NCBI GenBank assembly: GCA_021805275.1
Contig: JAJZFQ010000233.1
Span: 59,462-123,461 of the forward strand
Source of the DNA: Pseudomonadota bacterium
GTDB lineage: Bacteria; Pseudomonadota; Gammaproteobacteria; Steroidobacterales; Steroidobacteraceae
Direction of reading: 5' to 3'
Length of the DNA stretch: 64,000 nucleotides
A program made the translations under genes and the position numbers. Shown here piece by piece: positions 46,501 to 55,100 of this stretch (its first letter is position 1; every line of letters begins with the position of its first letter). Under the pieces are notes generated by a model. It worked only from the letters and a program-made list of their open reading frames with translations. It was not told where the DNA came from and ran no database searches.

Positions 46501-46683
46501 GCTCCCTTCTCTGAACTCGATGCTCAGGTGGGATACGACTTCAACAAGCACTTCGGTATCATCCTGTCGGCGACGAACCTGACGGATTCGGCGTCGCATG
46601 ACTACCTGCAGTGGCCCAACTTGCCGTTGTCCTACGACAATTGGGGACGCCGATACTTCTTCGGAGTCAAATTCCGCAACTGA
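43519..46683 (+). CDS. Large TonB-dependent receptor, probable carbohydrate transporter
   Basis: A 1054-residue outer-membrane protein. The signal peptide (about 1-36, 'ALTLEALVLAPRAAQA') is followed by a Thr/Ala/Ser-rich spacer to about 108, then a TonB-box-like 'LRQVIVTGFRESLENAL'. The plug has 'VTAEDLGKMPDQNVAESLQRLPGIQINR' and 'VEGLSQNVIQLNGDNF', and the barrel ends 'WGRRYFFGVKFRN' with the usual aromatic finish. This is the long-receptor group of Xanthomonas/Caulobacter-type bacteria that often moves oligosaccharides. GGGGAG precedes ATG 43519. It lies between a GH3 enzyme and a tryptophan-halogenase-like gene, a common trio in such loci. Two operator-like palindromes lie within its first 240 bases. 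Confidence 0.93.
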   Translation: MSHRREKRARNSVRAFNAGILTALTLEALVLAPRAAQAAVQIQKASTGRTTPRDFTRQALLASNRAQHSAGPGMTALTSRSVTTSTTGVSAARAAAGTDASGATTQLRQVIVTGFRESLENALNRERVAVQPIEAVTAEDLGKMPDQNVAESLQRLPGIQINRSLGFGTQVLVEGLSQNVIQLNGDNFLTGREFYTTGEASGGGAGSNFQYGSLESVPSEEISGIDVVLNPTAADISGAIGGNINLRTENPLTMPRGLTLAGNVRGVSSEGTSGITPNASLVGAYKVNSRFAVDGSISYDNYKTFDKEFEAYNRTPWVITNSALVPPASGGTTLANYSTLQQSYILPELAYTSNISDQRKDEGATLGIAWRITDAVTTHLRWFYAGEQDTQINYSNKIYFNGTGSTAFPITGINPSYPYSIDGNGVVQHATFTANGAETATLYQGTSDHANNFQWTTSFDNGGPLTGDLGVYYSKMSSNSQFAQEDTEHGLYETSAGIPTSPGAPGCNNGGAICGADPNASPGYTFTYTNGGDSGLPTVSYPTNVLNNPAWTTFKSAWAWANIGSEELKSVKLNLHWKPARLHATTISAGARYGTDDSSEIFGRYLINGAGYGIGPSCATCGTWLYYQDPGYGTRNIPYSTGLSAPGLMQTVNNFAAGPMTVKNPYTGGMTNPSTFLETVWGGAGVPNQTERFFEDTLSSYSVGYKQIASYLMADVGSPADHYHINFGVRVVNTTTTIDGAEQAPTPSYYGTASWNGVNSNNIPIQTQRSYTDILPSFNYTLELTHTQQVRLSAARVMAPVNLAQLGVGQTYNFTRSGSGNTFIFAGGSGGNANLEPYRADQFLLGYFNYFAPGAVAEAQGFYKQVDSFPYTAEVATTVGGNTANVTEPQNGKGGDIYGIILAAEYPFSGVLEGFGLDANYTLSKSEMVLNQPLAYSNSMPFPGVSENSLAATLYYQRHGFSGRLSYTYRDKAISDNVEGSIFSVGTKALEVWTAPFSELDAQVGYDFNKHFGIILSATNLTDSASHDYLQWPNLPLSYDNWGRRYFFGVKFRN
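43580..43593. promoter_or_regulatory. Operator-like palindrome inside the TonB receptor gene (copy 1)
   Basis: TGACAGCGCTGACA, one base from the perfect 14-mer at 40723, at codons about 21-25 of the receptor gene. Could act as a downstream roadblock or looping site for the LacI protein. Coding constraint on 'TALT' is an alternative explanation. Confidence 0.5.
43739..43752. promoter_or_regulatory. Operator-like palindrome inside the TonB receptor gene (copy 2)
   Basis: TGACAGCGCTGACA, identical to the copy 159 bases upstream and again over a Thr-Ala-Leu-Thr stretch. The identical nucleotides despite codon freedom argue for selection on DNA. The two centres are 159 bases apart, close to fifteen helical turns. 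Confidence 0.5.
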
Positions 46684-46690
46684 GGATAGT

Positions 46691-48256
46691 GTGGTCGACG
46701 AACTGCGAATCCGTACGATCGCCATCGTCGGCGGAGGCACCGCCGGGTGGCTCGCGGCCAGCATGCTGGCCCGAGCCCTTCCGGCGGGCACCCGGATCAC
46801 GGTCATTGAGTCGCCCGATGTCGGATCCATTGGGGTGGGCGAGGCGACCATCCCGCCGTTCGTCGATCTGCTGCGCTTCCTCGGGATCGATGAGAGGGAA
46901 TTTGTCCGCACCACCGGCGCCAGCTACAAGCTCGGGATCCGGTACGCGGATTGGTATCTGCCGGGCCACGACTACTGGCACCCGTTCGGTACGTTTGGCA
47001 CGGCGATCGGCAGGCGACCCTTCCATCACTACTGGTGCTGGGCTGCGGCGGCCGGGCATGCGCCGAGTATTTCCAACTACAATCTTTGCGCTGCGCTGGC
47101 AGAGGCGCAGAAGTTCCGCTTTCCGGACTCCACCGCTCATGGTGTGGCGGCGGGCTTGCGGCATGCGCTGCATTTCGATGCCGGCACAGTCGGCGGATAC
47201 CTGCGAGCGTTCGCGGCACAGAGAGGGGTGGATCGACTCGAGCGTACGGTGGTCACCGCAACTCGACGCAGCGACGGGTTCATCGATGAGCTCGTATTGG
47301 ACGGCGGTACGCGCCTGGCTGCGGATCTGTATATCGACTGTAGTGGGTTTCGAGGCGTGCTGATCGAGCAGGTGCTGAAGATCGGCTATATCGACTGGGC
47401 GGAATTCTTACCGTGCGATCGCGCGGTAGCGGCGCCTACGGCCGTCATGGGGATGCGCCCACCGTATACCCAGGCGAGCGCAAGCAGGGCCGGGTGGCGA
47501 TGGCGAATCCCGCTGCAGCATCGATTTGGCAACGGCTATGTGTACTCCAGCGCTTATCTCAGCGATGAGGAGGCGGCGGATGATCTTATGGCGAGCATCG
47601 GCACCCCACTCTCAAGTCCGCGTGTGCTGCGTTTCACTGCGGGGCATCGGCGCAGCTTGTGGAGCCATAATTGCGTTGCGCTCGGCCTCGCTTCCGGGTT
47701 CCTCGAGCCGCTTGAGTCGACCAGTATTCAGCTCGTGATCAATGGTGTGTTCAATCTGCTCGATCATTTTCCCGATCGGGCGTTCGACCAGAGCAATATC
47801 GACGCCTACAACACGGAACTGATCGAAGAGCTCGAGGGCATACGCGATTTTCTGGTGCTGCATTACTGCGGCAGCCGGCGAGACGATACGCCGTTCTGGC
47901 GCGATGTGCGCGCGGCGCGACTGCCGGACAGCCTTGCGCAGAGGATTGCTCTGTATCGGGGCACCGGGCGGATCCGGCCGCGTCCGGGGGAGCTGTTTAC
48001 CGACCTGTCGTGGTTCTACATCTTCGAAGGTCTCGGCATTCGCCCGGCGGCACTCGATCCGTTGATCGATTCGGAGGGATTCGCGCGTGCGCTGCCGGTC
48101 ATGCAGTCCGTGCGACTGAGCATCGAGCGGGAAGTGCGCGCAGCGCGCACCCATGACAGCTATTTTACCGACGGTGAGCCGGCGGCCGCCTCCGTGGTGG
48201 CGCGTCACGCTGTGATCGAGTCCGCGCAGCCGCAGGGCCACTCGGGCGGACAGTGA
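46691..48256 (+). CDS. Tryptophan-halogenase-family flavoprotein
   Basis: A 521-residue FAD-dependent protein. It shows the dinucleotide fold 'TIAIVGGGTAGWLAASMLARAL' (GxGxxG), the catalytic Lys in 'ASYKLGIRYADW', the WxWxIP motif in 'GWRWRIPLQHRFGNGYVY', and 'LGLASGFLEPLESTSIQLV' with the conserved Glu. In characterised members these residues chlorinate tryptophan; homologues beside TonB receptors in sugar loci are very common and have no proven substrate, so halogenation should not be assumed. GTG 46691 has GAGGA overlapping the receptor's stop; the 7-base gap shows co-transcription. Confidence 0.9.
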   Translation: MVDELRIRTIAIVGGGTAGWLAASMLARALPAGTRITVIESPDVGSIGVGEATIPPFVDLLRFLGIDEREFVRTTGASYKLGIRYADWYLPGHDYWHPFGTFGTAIGRRPFHHYWCWAAAAGHAPSISNYNLCAALAEAQKFRFPDSTAHGVAAGLRHALHFDAGTVGGYLRAFAAQRGVDRLERTVVTATRRSDGFIDELVLDGGTRLAADLYIDCSGFRGVLIEQVLKIGYIDWAEFLPCDRAVAAPTAVMGMRPPYTQASASRAGWRWRIPLQHRFGNGYVYSSAYLSDEEAADDLMASIGTPLSSPRVLRFTAGHRRSLWSHNCVALGLASGFLEPLESTSIQLVINGVFNLLDHFPDRAFDQSNIDAYNTELIEELEGIRDFLVLHYCGSRRDDTPFWRDVRAARLPDSLAQRIALYRGTGRIRPRPGELFTDLSWFYIFEGLGIRPAALDPLIDSEGFARALPVMQSVRLSIEREVRAARTHDSYFTDGEPAAASVVARHAVIESAQPQGHSGGQ

Positions 48257-48263
48257 GCGGTGA

Positions 48264-49586
48264 TTACGCATTACTTGCGGCTGCGCCGAGGTGAGCCCGT
48301 CTGGAGGCGCCGATGCCGAATGCACTGATGCAGAGGTAGGCCAGCATCGGCACGATGTATGCGGATCGAAGGCTGGTGGCGTCGGCAACGTGGCCGACGA
48401 TCACCGGCAGCACGGCGCCGCCGACGATCGCCACACATAGAAGCCCGGAGGTGGCGGCGCTGGAGGCACTCGAGCGCTCGAGGGTCAGCGTGAAGATCAC
48501 CGGGAACATGATGGAGTTGAACAGCCCCACCGAGAGAGCCGCCCATCCGGCGAGCGCTCCGGGAGCATGACTGATCGCGAAACACAGGCAGGCTGCGATC
48601 GCCGCGGTCACCGCAAGCAGCACCGCGGCGCGCAGGCGCGTAAGCAGCCCGCTGCCGATGAACCGCCCGACCATCGCTCCGCCCCAATACAGACTCACCC
48701 ACTTGCCGGCCTGTTCGAGCGGAATGCCGAAGACATCAGGCCGGTTCAGAAAGAGGGTCATGGTACTGCCGATCGAGACCTCCGAGCCGACATAGAGAAA
48801 AATGGCCACAGCGCCGAGGACTGCCCACGGTGAGCGCAATGCTTCGCTCACCGAGTGGTGCGTAGGCGATGCGGCGGCGGTGCGCGCGTTCGGGTGGGAA
48901 TTCTGCACCGCAAGGCGCTTTCTGACCGAGCCGATGAACAGGGCCAGCAGCCCGATGAGCGCGGCAACGCAGAGGAAGGCAAGATCGATATGCCGCAGCG
49001 ATTCGGCGCGCTGGGCCATTGTGGCTGCACCTGGGTGCACCGCGAAGATCCCGCCGGCCAGCAGCACCGTGGAGGCGAGGTAGGGGGCGATGGCTGTGCC
49101 GAGTGAATTGAACGCTTGGGAGAGCGTCAGCCGGAAGTGGGAGCGCTCGGGCGGTCCGAGTGCTGCCGCAAGCGGATTCGCTGCGACCTGCAGGATGGTG
49201 ATGCCGCTCGCGATGATGAACAGTGCGACCAGCACCTGAACAAACGTTCCGATGTGGGTGGCGACCGGGACCCACAGGCATCCGGCGATCATGATACCGA
49301 GCGCCGTCAGAATCGAGCGGGCGTAGCCGAGGCGCGTCACGAGCGCCGCGGCAGGGAGCGAGACGATTCCGTAGGCCATGAAGAACGCGAACTGCGTCAG
49401 CATGACCTCTGCAATTGAGAGCTGGAATATCGACTTCAGCGCCGCGATCAGAGGATCGACCGTGACGGTGATGAATCCCCATGCAAAGAAGAGCGTGGTG
49501 ACGGAGATGAATGCGGCGCGTTGGCCGTCATTGCTCCGGTTCAGGGTGGCTGCGGCTACGGGCGATGATTGAGGCTTAGCGCTCAT
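48264..49586 (-). CDS. MFS sugar transporter (glucose/galactose/fucose-permease-like)
   Basis: A 440-residue inner-membrane protein with twelve helices and the FucP/GluP subgroup pattern: 'TLFFAWGFITVTVDPLIAALKSIFQL', 'TQFAFFMAYGIVSLPAAALVTRLGY', 'ITILQVAANPLAAALGPPERSHFRLTLSQAFNSLGTAIAPYLAS'. These proteins import hexoses with protons. It overlaps the 3' end of the ROK regulator gene by 11 bases and is the third gene of a minus-strand unit with two ROK genes, facing the halogenase-like gene tail to tail. Confidence 0.9.
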   Translation of the reverse strand: MSAKPQSSPVAAATLNRSNDGQRAAFISVTTLFFAWGFITVTVDPLIAALKSIFQLSIAEVMLTQFAFFMAYGIVSLPAAALVTRLGYARSILTALGIMIAGCLWVPVATHIGTFVQVLVALFIIASGITILQVAANPLAAALGPPERSHFRLTLSQAFNSLGTAIAPYLASTVLLAGGIFAVHPGAATMAQRAESLRHIDLAFLCVAALIGLLALFIGSVRKRLAVQNSHPNARTAAASPTHHSVSEALRSPWAVLGAVAIFLYVGSEVSIGSTMTLFLNRPDVFGIPLEQAGKWVSLYWGGAMVGRFIGSGLLTRLRAAVLLAVTAAIAACLCFAISHAPGALAGWAALSVGLFNSIMFPVIFTLTLERSSASSAATSGLLCVAIVGGAVLPVIVGHVADATSLRSAYIVPMLAYLCISAFGIGASRRAHLGAAASNA

Positions 49587-50805
49587 TGGGGTTCTTCATC
49601 AGGGCGAGGCGGGTGGGTAGGAGTCGGTCGGTGAAGGGCAGGATCGCGGCCCCGACTGCGGGCGCGTCTTCCGAGAGCGCCGCCCGAGCGATCGGTGCCA
49701 CGGACGGAATGATGGGCTGGTAGGCGCGTAGGCGCTCGTTCAGGCATTCGGCCAGTCGCTCGACAAGCGGCGCCGGCAAGCGGCCGCCGATCAGGATCGC
49801 CTCCGGATTGATCAAGCAGTTGACCGACACCAGCGTCGGCTCGAGCGCCTCGACCGATTCGTCAATCCAGCGGTCCACAATTGGCTGATCCACCGCTTCG
49901 ATCTGTGTCAGCCGACGAGGCGAGGATACCCGTAAACCCCGCGCCGCCAGTCGTTCATTGAGTGTCGCGATGGAAACGACACTCTGCAACGTCCGAGGTC
50001 CTTCAGCGGCGATGGGCGCCGGCAGAAGCCCCAGTTCGCCGCTGCGGCCGGTCGCTCCGCGGACGTAGTGGCCGTCCACCACGAGGCCGCCGCCGAGACC
50101 CGCTGTGACCAGGATGTAGAAGAAGCTCTGGTAGCGCTGACCCAGGCCGAAGTGCATCTCGCCGATCGCGGCCGCGGCGGCATCGTTCTCGACAAAAATG
50201 GGTACCGGCAGCAGGCTGGAGAGCAGCCGCTCGAGGGGCACCGAACCCCAAGCGGCGTACTCCGGCGGCTGGTTGGGAAGAGCCCACCGCTGGATGTCGT
50301 CGGGGAATGCGACACCGAGTCCTACGAGCCTTGCCGGGCTGACCCGCGCCCGGTCGAGCAATTGGCTCGCCGCCCGTCGGACGAATGCCTGGACGGCATC
50401 TGGAAGCGCGAACGACGCCTCCCGCGAGAGGCGCGCGCGGACTTTCCCGGCGAAATCAACGAGCACCATGGTGATGTGGTCCCGGTCCACGTTGAGGCCG
50501 AGCGAGTAGCAGCTGTCGGGGTTGATGGAAAACTTCACGGCCGGCTGGCCGCGGCCGCCGCGGATGGTGCCCGCCTTGAGGATGAGGCGCTGACGCAGCA
50601 GGCGATTGGTGATGTTGGCGATTGCCGCTGCGGTGAGACCGGTCATCAGCACCAGGTCCGTGCGAGTCACCGAACCGCTGACGCGAATGGCGTGCAGCGT
50701 GACGCGCTGGTTGTGATCGCCAGCGCGCTCCAGATTGGTGCCCGAAAGGTTGCGTCCCGCCATCGCCGGCTTTGGAGCCGTTGCGGCGCGATTCCCTCGC
50801 GTCAT
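49576..50805 (-). CDS. ROK-family transcriptional regulator (NagC/Mlc-like)
   Basis: A 409-residue regulator. Residues about 25-95 are a MarR-like winged helix ('NQRVTLHAIRVSGSVTRTDLVLMTGLTAAAIANITNRLLRQRLI'); the ROK body follows ('YSLGLNVDRDHITMVLVDF', 'VPIFVENDAAAAAIGEMHFG', 'LVTAGLGGGLVVDGHYVRGATGRSGELG'). The zinc-binding CxCGxxGC cluster of NagC and Mlc is absent, as is a kinase phosphate loop, so this is a sugar-responsive regulator with an altered core. It starts in the stop of the ROK kinase gene (ATGA). Probably senses an imported sugar or its phosphate. Confidence 0.9.
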   Translation of the reverse strand: MTRGNRAATAPKPAMAGRNLSGTNLERAGDHNQRVTLHAIRVSGSVTRTDLVLMTGLTAAAIANITNRLLRQRLILKAGTIRGGRGQPAVKFSINPDSCYSLGLNVDRDHITMVLVDFAGKVRARLSREASFALPDAVQAFVRRAASQLLDRARVSPARLVGLGVAFPDDIQRWALPNQPPEYAAWGSVPLERLLSSLLPVPIFVENDAAAAAIGEMHFGLGQRYQSFFYILVTAGLGGGLVVDGHYVRGATGRSGELGLLPAPIAAEGPRTLQSVVSIATLNERLAARGLRVSSPRRLTQIEAVDQPIVDRWIDESVEALEPTLVSVNCLINPEAILIGGRLPAPLVERLAECLNERLRAYQPIIPSVAPIARAALSEDAPAVGAAILPFTDRLLPTRLALMKNPNER

Positions 50806-51722
50806 GGCAGCGTGACGCCGACGGTCGCGGCGTTGGCTGCCAAGGCCAGCGCCCCGAGCGGACCTGCTGCTGCGCCGAGGCCGGGCGAGGCGACGTAGCG
50901 TCCCAGATCGCTGAGTTCGCGGCTGCTGCGGTAGCCTGCGAGGCTCCGCGCGAGCTCCGTGCGGATGTACTCGAATAGGTAGGGTCTCGGACCGATGACG
51001 CCGCCGCCTATGAGGATCCGCCTGGGTGCCGTGGCGAGCACCAGGGTGTGCAGCAGCTGTCCGAGCGCGAAGGCGACCGATGTCCACACGGGGTGCTCGT
51101 CTGCCAGGCTCTCGGCCGGCGCGCCCACGCGCGCAGCGATGGCCGGGCCCGAGACCAAGCCCTCCAGACAGTCCCCATGAAACGGACAGATGCCCGGCCA
51201 GTGATCCCCACGCTGTCGGACCACACGAATATGCCCGAGCTCCGGATGTCCGAATCCGCGCGCTGGGCCCCCGGCGACGATCAGTCCCACGCCCACTCCT
51301 GTCCCGACGGTGACGTAGGCGAAGTCACCGAGTCCTCGTGCGGCGCCCCAACGAGCCTCAGCCAGTGCAGCGCCCTCGACGTCCGTACCGAGACCAACCG
51401 GGACTCCAAGACACTCACCGAGCGGGCCCGCGACATCAGTGTGGCTCCAACCGGGCTTCGACGTCGATATGATGCGGCCATAGGCGCTCGAGTCGCCCCG
51501 AACCTCGAGCGGACCGAAGGATCCGATGCCGAGGGCGGCTATGGGACCGTGCCGAGCGCGCCAAGCCCTGAGAATTGCCGTCACCTGATCGAGGGTTCGA
51601 GAGGCTTCCTCTGTCGGAATCTGTATCCGCGCACGTACGTCATCCGGCCTGGTGCCGAGGATGCACACGCACTTGGTCCCCCCAAGTTCTACCCCTGCCA
51701 GCAGATTTGCGCTTGCTGTCAC
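50802..51722 (-). CDS. ROK-family sugar kinase, fructokinase-like
   Basis: A 306-residue ATP-dependent kinase. It begins 'LLAGVELGGTKCVCILG' (phosphate loop), holds the catalytic Asp region 'GLGTDVEGAALAEARWGAARGL', 'YVTVGTGVGVGLIVAGG', and the zinc motif 'GICPFHGDCLEGLVSGPA' with His from 'GHPELGHI'. This Cys/His arrangement is typical of bacterial ROK fructokinases. GTG 51722 is the start. It overlaps the ROK regulator by ATGA, placing a kinase, a regulator and a permease for the same sugar in one unit. Confidence 0.9.
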   Translation of the reverse strand: MTASANLLAGVELGGTKCVCILGTRPDDVRARIQIPTEEASRTLDQVTAILRAWRARHGPIAALGIGSFGPLEVRGDSSAYGRIISTSKPGWSHTDVAGPLGECLGVPVGLGTDVEGAALAEARWGAARGLGDFAYVTVGTGVGVGLIVAGGPARGFGHPELGHIRVVRQRGDHWPGICPFHGDCLEGLVSGPAIAARVGAPAESLADEHPVWTSVAFALGQLLHTLVLATAPRRILIGGGVIGPRPYLFEYIRTELARSLAGYRSSRELSDLGRYVASPGLGAAAGPLGALALAANAATVGVTLP

Positions 51723-51777
51723 GATGTACGGCTCTTGCGTGCGCCCAGAAATTACTTCTATCGATTGGAGGAATTTT

Positions 51778-51840
51778 ATGATTATGCGAAATATGCCGTC
51801 AATTTACCATGCAAGCGTAGGCATTAATAAATACAATTGA
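51778..51840 (+). CDS. 20-codon open frame with a strong ribosome site
   Basis: ATG at 51778 is preceded by GGAGG exactly 6 bases upstream and opens a 20-residue frame (begins 'MIMRNMPSIYHASVG', ends 'INKYN'). It lies in a 402-base divergent gap between the ROK kinase and GH2 genes and is far richer in A+T than anything nearby. It could be a leader peptide of the GH2 transcript or a chance frame in a promoter zone. No family is known to match. Confidence 0.35.
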   Translation: MIMRNMPSIYHASVGINKYN

Positions 51841-52124
51841 AAGAACTATTCGTTGACAGAGGAACTGGGCGCTGCGTTAGCATTACTGTGGCGCACGCAG
51901 CGACGTGGCAACAGGGGTGATGAGATGGGGCGCCAAGACCGGTGCGGCGGACAAGTTGATACCTGCCGCATCGATCTTCCGGCCGGGATCACGAGTTAAA
52001 TCGGTTGCGGATTTACGGGGCGGCTGACGCCAAGGTGTTCAGTGTGCGCCGACTTCCGCACGCACAAGCGCGGCTCGCGTCGGCGCTTGCGCAGCGTGTC
52101 GCTGCACGGCTTCGAGGGGGCTCC
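51841..52124 (+). promoter_or_regulatory. Upstream region of the GH2 gene
   Basis: An AT-richer leader with one TTGACA at 51853-51858 and weak -10 candidates near 51876-51883 (spacing 17 to 19). No copy of the LacI palindrome was found here, so GH2 control may differ from that of GH3 or pass through the ROK regulator. No other gene is visible. Confidence 0.3.
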
Positions 52125-55100
52125 ATGCGAACTATGTCGGTCATCTGTCTTTTGGCACTTCTCGGGACGGCAGGTGCCTGCCCGGTGGCGGTGGCAGGCG
52201 TCTCGGCCACGGACAATGCCGGACCTTATAACGTACAGATCCTCGCAGGGGGCATCGGGCTGACTCGTCCGCTCGCTCAGCAGGCGGCAATATTGGCACC
52301 CAACGCCCCGTGGTCGCTGACCGGATGGGTGCGTCCAACGCCTGGCCTGCCCCGAGTCGCGATCGTGGGTGGCTTCGGGCATTCCTCGGGCAGCGGCTGC
52401 GATTGTGTCGTGCTTCGCGACGGTAGACTTCAGTTGTGGTTGAGCGGAGGTGCGCGGCTGCGGACACGAGTCGATCTGCCTGGCGGGACCTGGTCGGCCG
52501 TCGCGGCGACCTACGACGGTCACCAGGCCCATTTGTATCTGGACGGGCGACTGATCGCGGTGCAGCGCGTCGCGACTGCGCGGGCTCGGCCGCTGATGCT
52601 GATCGCGCCGGTTACGGCTGTCGGTCACTTCGGCGGATTCCTGGTCCACTGGCGAGTGCACGAACATGCTCTCTCGGTACACACGGTCAGGCAGCTGGCC
52701 GGCGCACCGCCGGCGTTTGATCTGGTCGAATTCTTTCGGGTGGGCGTTGGCTGGCCGCTGCAGAAGCGTTCGTGGCGCGGTCTGCAGCATCCGCAGGACC
52801 CCTGGACACTGCCGCAGTCTCGCGCGCAGGTGATGCCATGGAACCCGCATGTGCAGATCGGCGCACGAGTTCCGGCGCGGTTGGCTTTGCGTTCACGTGG
52901 CCATGGTACCTGGCTCCTCAAGGGCTGGCGTCTGGTGGCGGCTTCGGCGGTGGCGCAACGCGGCGAGCTCATCTCGCGCCCCGGATTCGACGATCGCGGC
53001 TGGTACGCCGCGGTGGTACCGGGCACGGTGCTCACCACTCTCGTCGCACGAGGGGTCTACCCGGATCCGTACTACGGACTGAACAATCTCAGCATTCCGG
53101 AGAGTCTGAGCCGCCAGAATTACTGGTATCGGACCGTCTTCACGGCTCCGGCGTCCTGGCGCGGCAAGCAGCTGACGCTGCGCTTCGACGGCGTCAATTA
53201 TGCGGCCGTGGTCTGGCTCAACGGTGAGCGTTTGGGTGCCATCCGCGGCGCGTTCATCCGCGGCACCTTCGACGTCACCGGCAAGCTTGCTGCCGGGCGG
53301 CGCAACGCGCTCGCCGTACGGGTCTCTCCACCGCCTCATCCCGGGATCCCCTACGAGAAGTCGATCGGCGCCGGTCCCGGTGGCAACGGGGGGCGCATGG
53401 CGCTCGATGGTCCAACCTTCATCGACACGGAGGGCTGGGACTGGATGCCTCCCGTGCGCGATCGGGACACGGGCATCTGGCAGCAGGTACTGATTCACGC
53501 CGGTGGTGAGTTGTTGCTGCGCCATCCCCACGTCATAACGCACCTGCCGCTGCCTCGTACCGACTCGGCGGACGTATCGATCAGCGTGTCCATCGAAAAC
53601 AGGCATCGCACCGCGGTGAGCGCGACGTTGGTGGCCCAGTTCGGCACGGTCACCATCCGCGATCGGATTGTTCTGCCGCCCGGGCGCACTCGAGTGCGGT
53701 TGAGGCCTGGGCAGTTCCCCATGCTGCACGTCCGTCATCCGCATCTGTGGTGGCCAAATGGATACGGTGATCCGTATCTATACACGCTGTCGCTGAAGCT
53801 CTACGACCACCATTCGGGACCGCGCACTGCGGTCCTATCCGATAGCCGCACGCTTCACTTCGGCATCCGCGAGATCACTTACGAGCTGTCTCTGTTCGGT
53901 GGTCACGGGCGACTGCATCGCGTCGTCGTCGATCCGACCGAGGGCAGGCTGCTCGGCGAACCGACACTGGTCGATGTCCGCCACCGTGCGATCAAGCAGA
54001 CTCCGAACGGGTGGGCCGCTTCGCTTAGCCCGGCCGGCGAGGACTCACCGGCGGTCCGCGCCGATCCGGATTCATCGTCTCTCTCGCCTTACCTGGCGAT
54101 CCGGGTGAATGGGGTCAGGATCGCGGCACGGGGTGGCAATTGGGGCATGGACGATGCGATGAAGCGCATTACGCGCGCCCGGCTTGAGCCGTACTTCCGT
54201 CTCACCCGCCAGGCCCACCTCGACGTCATTCGCAACTGGCTCGGCCAGAATACCGAACCGGTGTTCTACCGCCTGGCGGACGAGTATGGGCTGCTGGTGC
54301 TCAATGACTTTTGGGAGTCCACCCAGAACTTTCAGCTCCAGGCCGAGAACCCACAACGATTTCTGGCGAACGCGCGCGACGTGATTGAGCGGTACCGAAA
54401 TCATCCATCGATCGCACTGTGGTTCGGGCGCAACGAAGGTGTTCCACAACCGATCCTCAACCGGGGGCTTGCACATCTGCTGGGTTCCCTTGATGGCACG
54501 CGACTGTACTTGCCGAGTTCCAATCGAATCAATCTGCAGGGCAGTGGGCCATACGACTACCGAGAACCGGTGCAGTACTTCACGACACTCGCGCGTGGAT
54601 TTTCCGTGGAGGTGGGCACACCCTCGCTCGCCTCGTTGCGCTCGCTCGAGGCGATGATGCCTCGGGCGGATCTTTGGCCGGTGAGCGACGACTATGCCTA
54701 TCACGACTGGAACTTCGGCGGTAACGGCGACGTTCGGGTGTTCATGCGCGCGCTGGTCGCACAGCTCGGCGCGCCGAGGAGTCTGCGCGACCTCGAGCGT
54801 AAGGCGCAGCTCATGGACTACGTCAGCTATCGGGCCATCTTCGAGGGGTTCAACGCGCACCTTTGGACCGCCAATAGCGGGCGCCTGCTGTGGATGACGC
54901 AGCCGGCGTGGCCGAGCAACATCTGGCAGATCTATACGTCCGACTACGACACGGCGGGGGCGTATTTCGGAGTCAAGGAGGCCTGTCAGCCGGTGCATGT
55001 GCAGATGAATCTTCCGAACTTTGCACTCGCTGTGGTCAACACGACGCGCGTGGCCCACGTGCGGCTCACCCTGAGCAGCGAGATCGCTTCGTTGCGCGGC

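Noticed and set aside
43870..46914. Long minus-strand frames (571 and 378 codons) antisense to the TonB receptor
   Set aside because: Mirror images of the receptor's codon bias; no family likeness.
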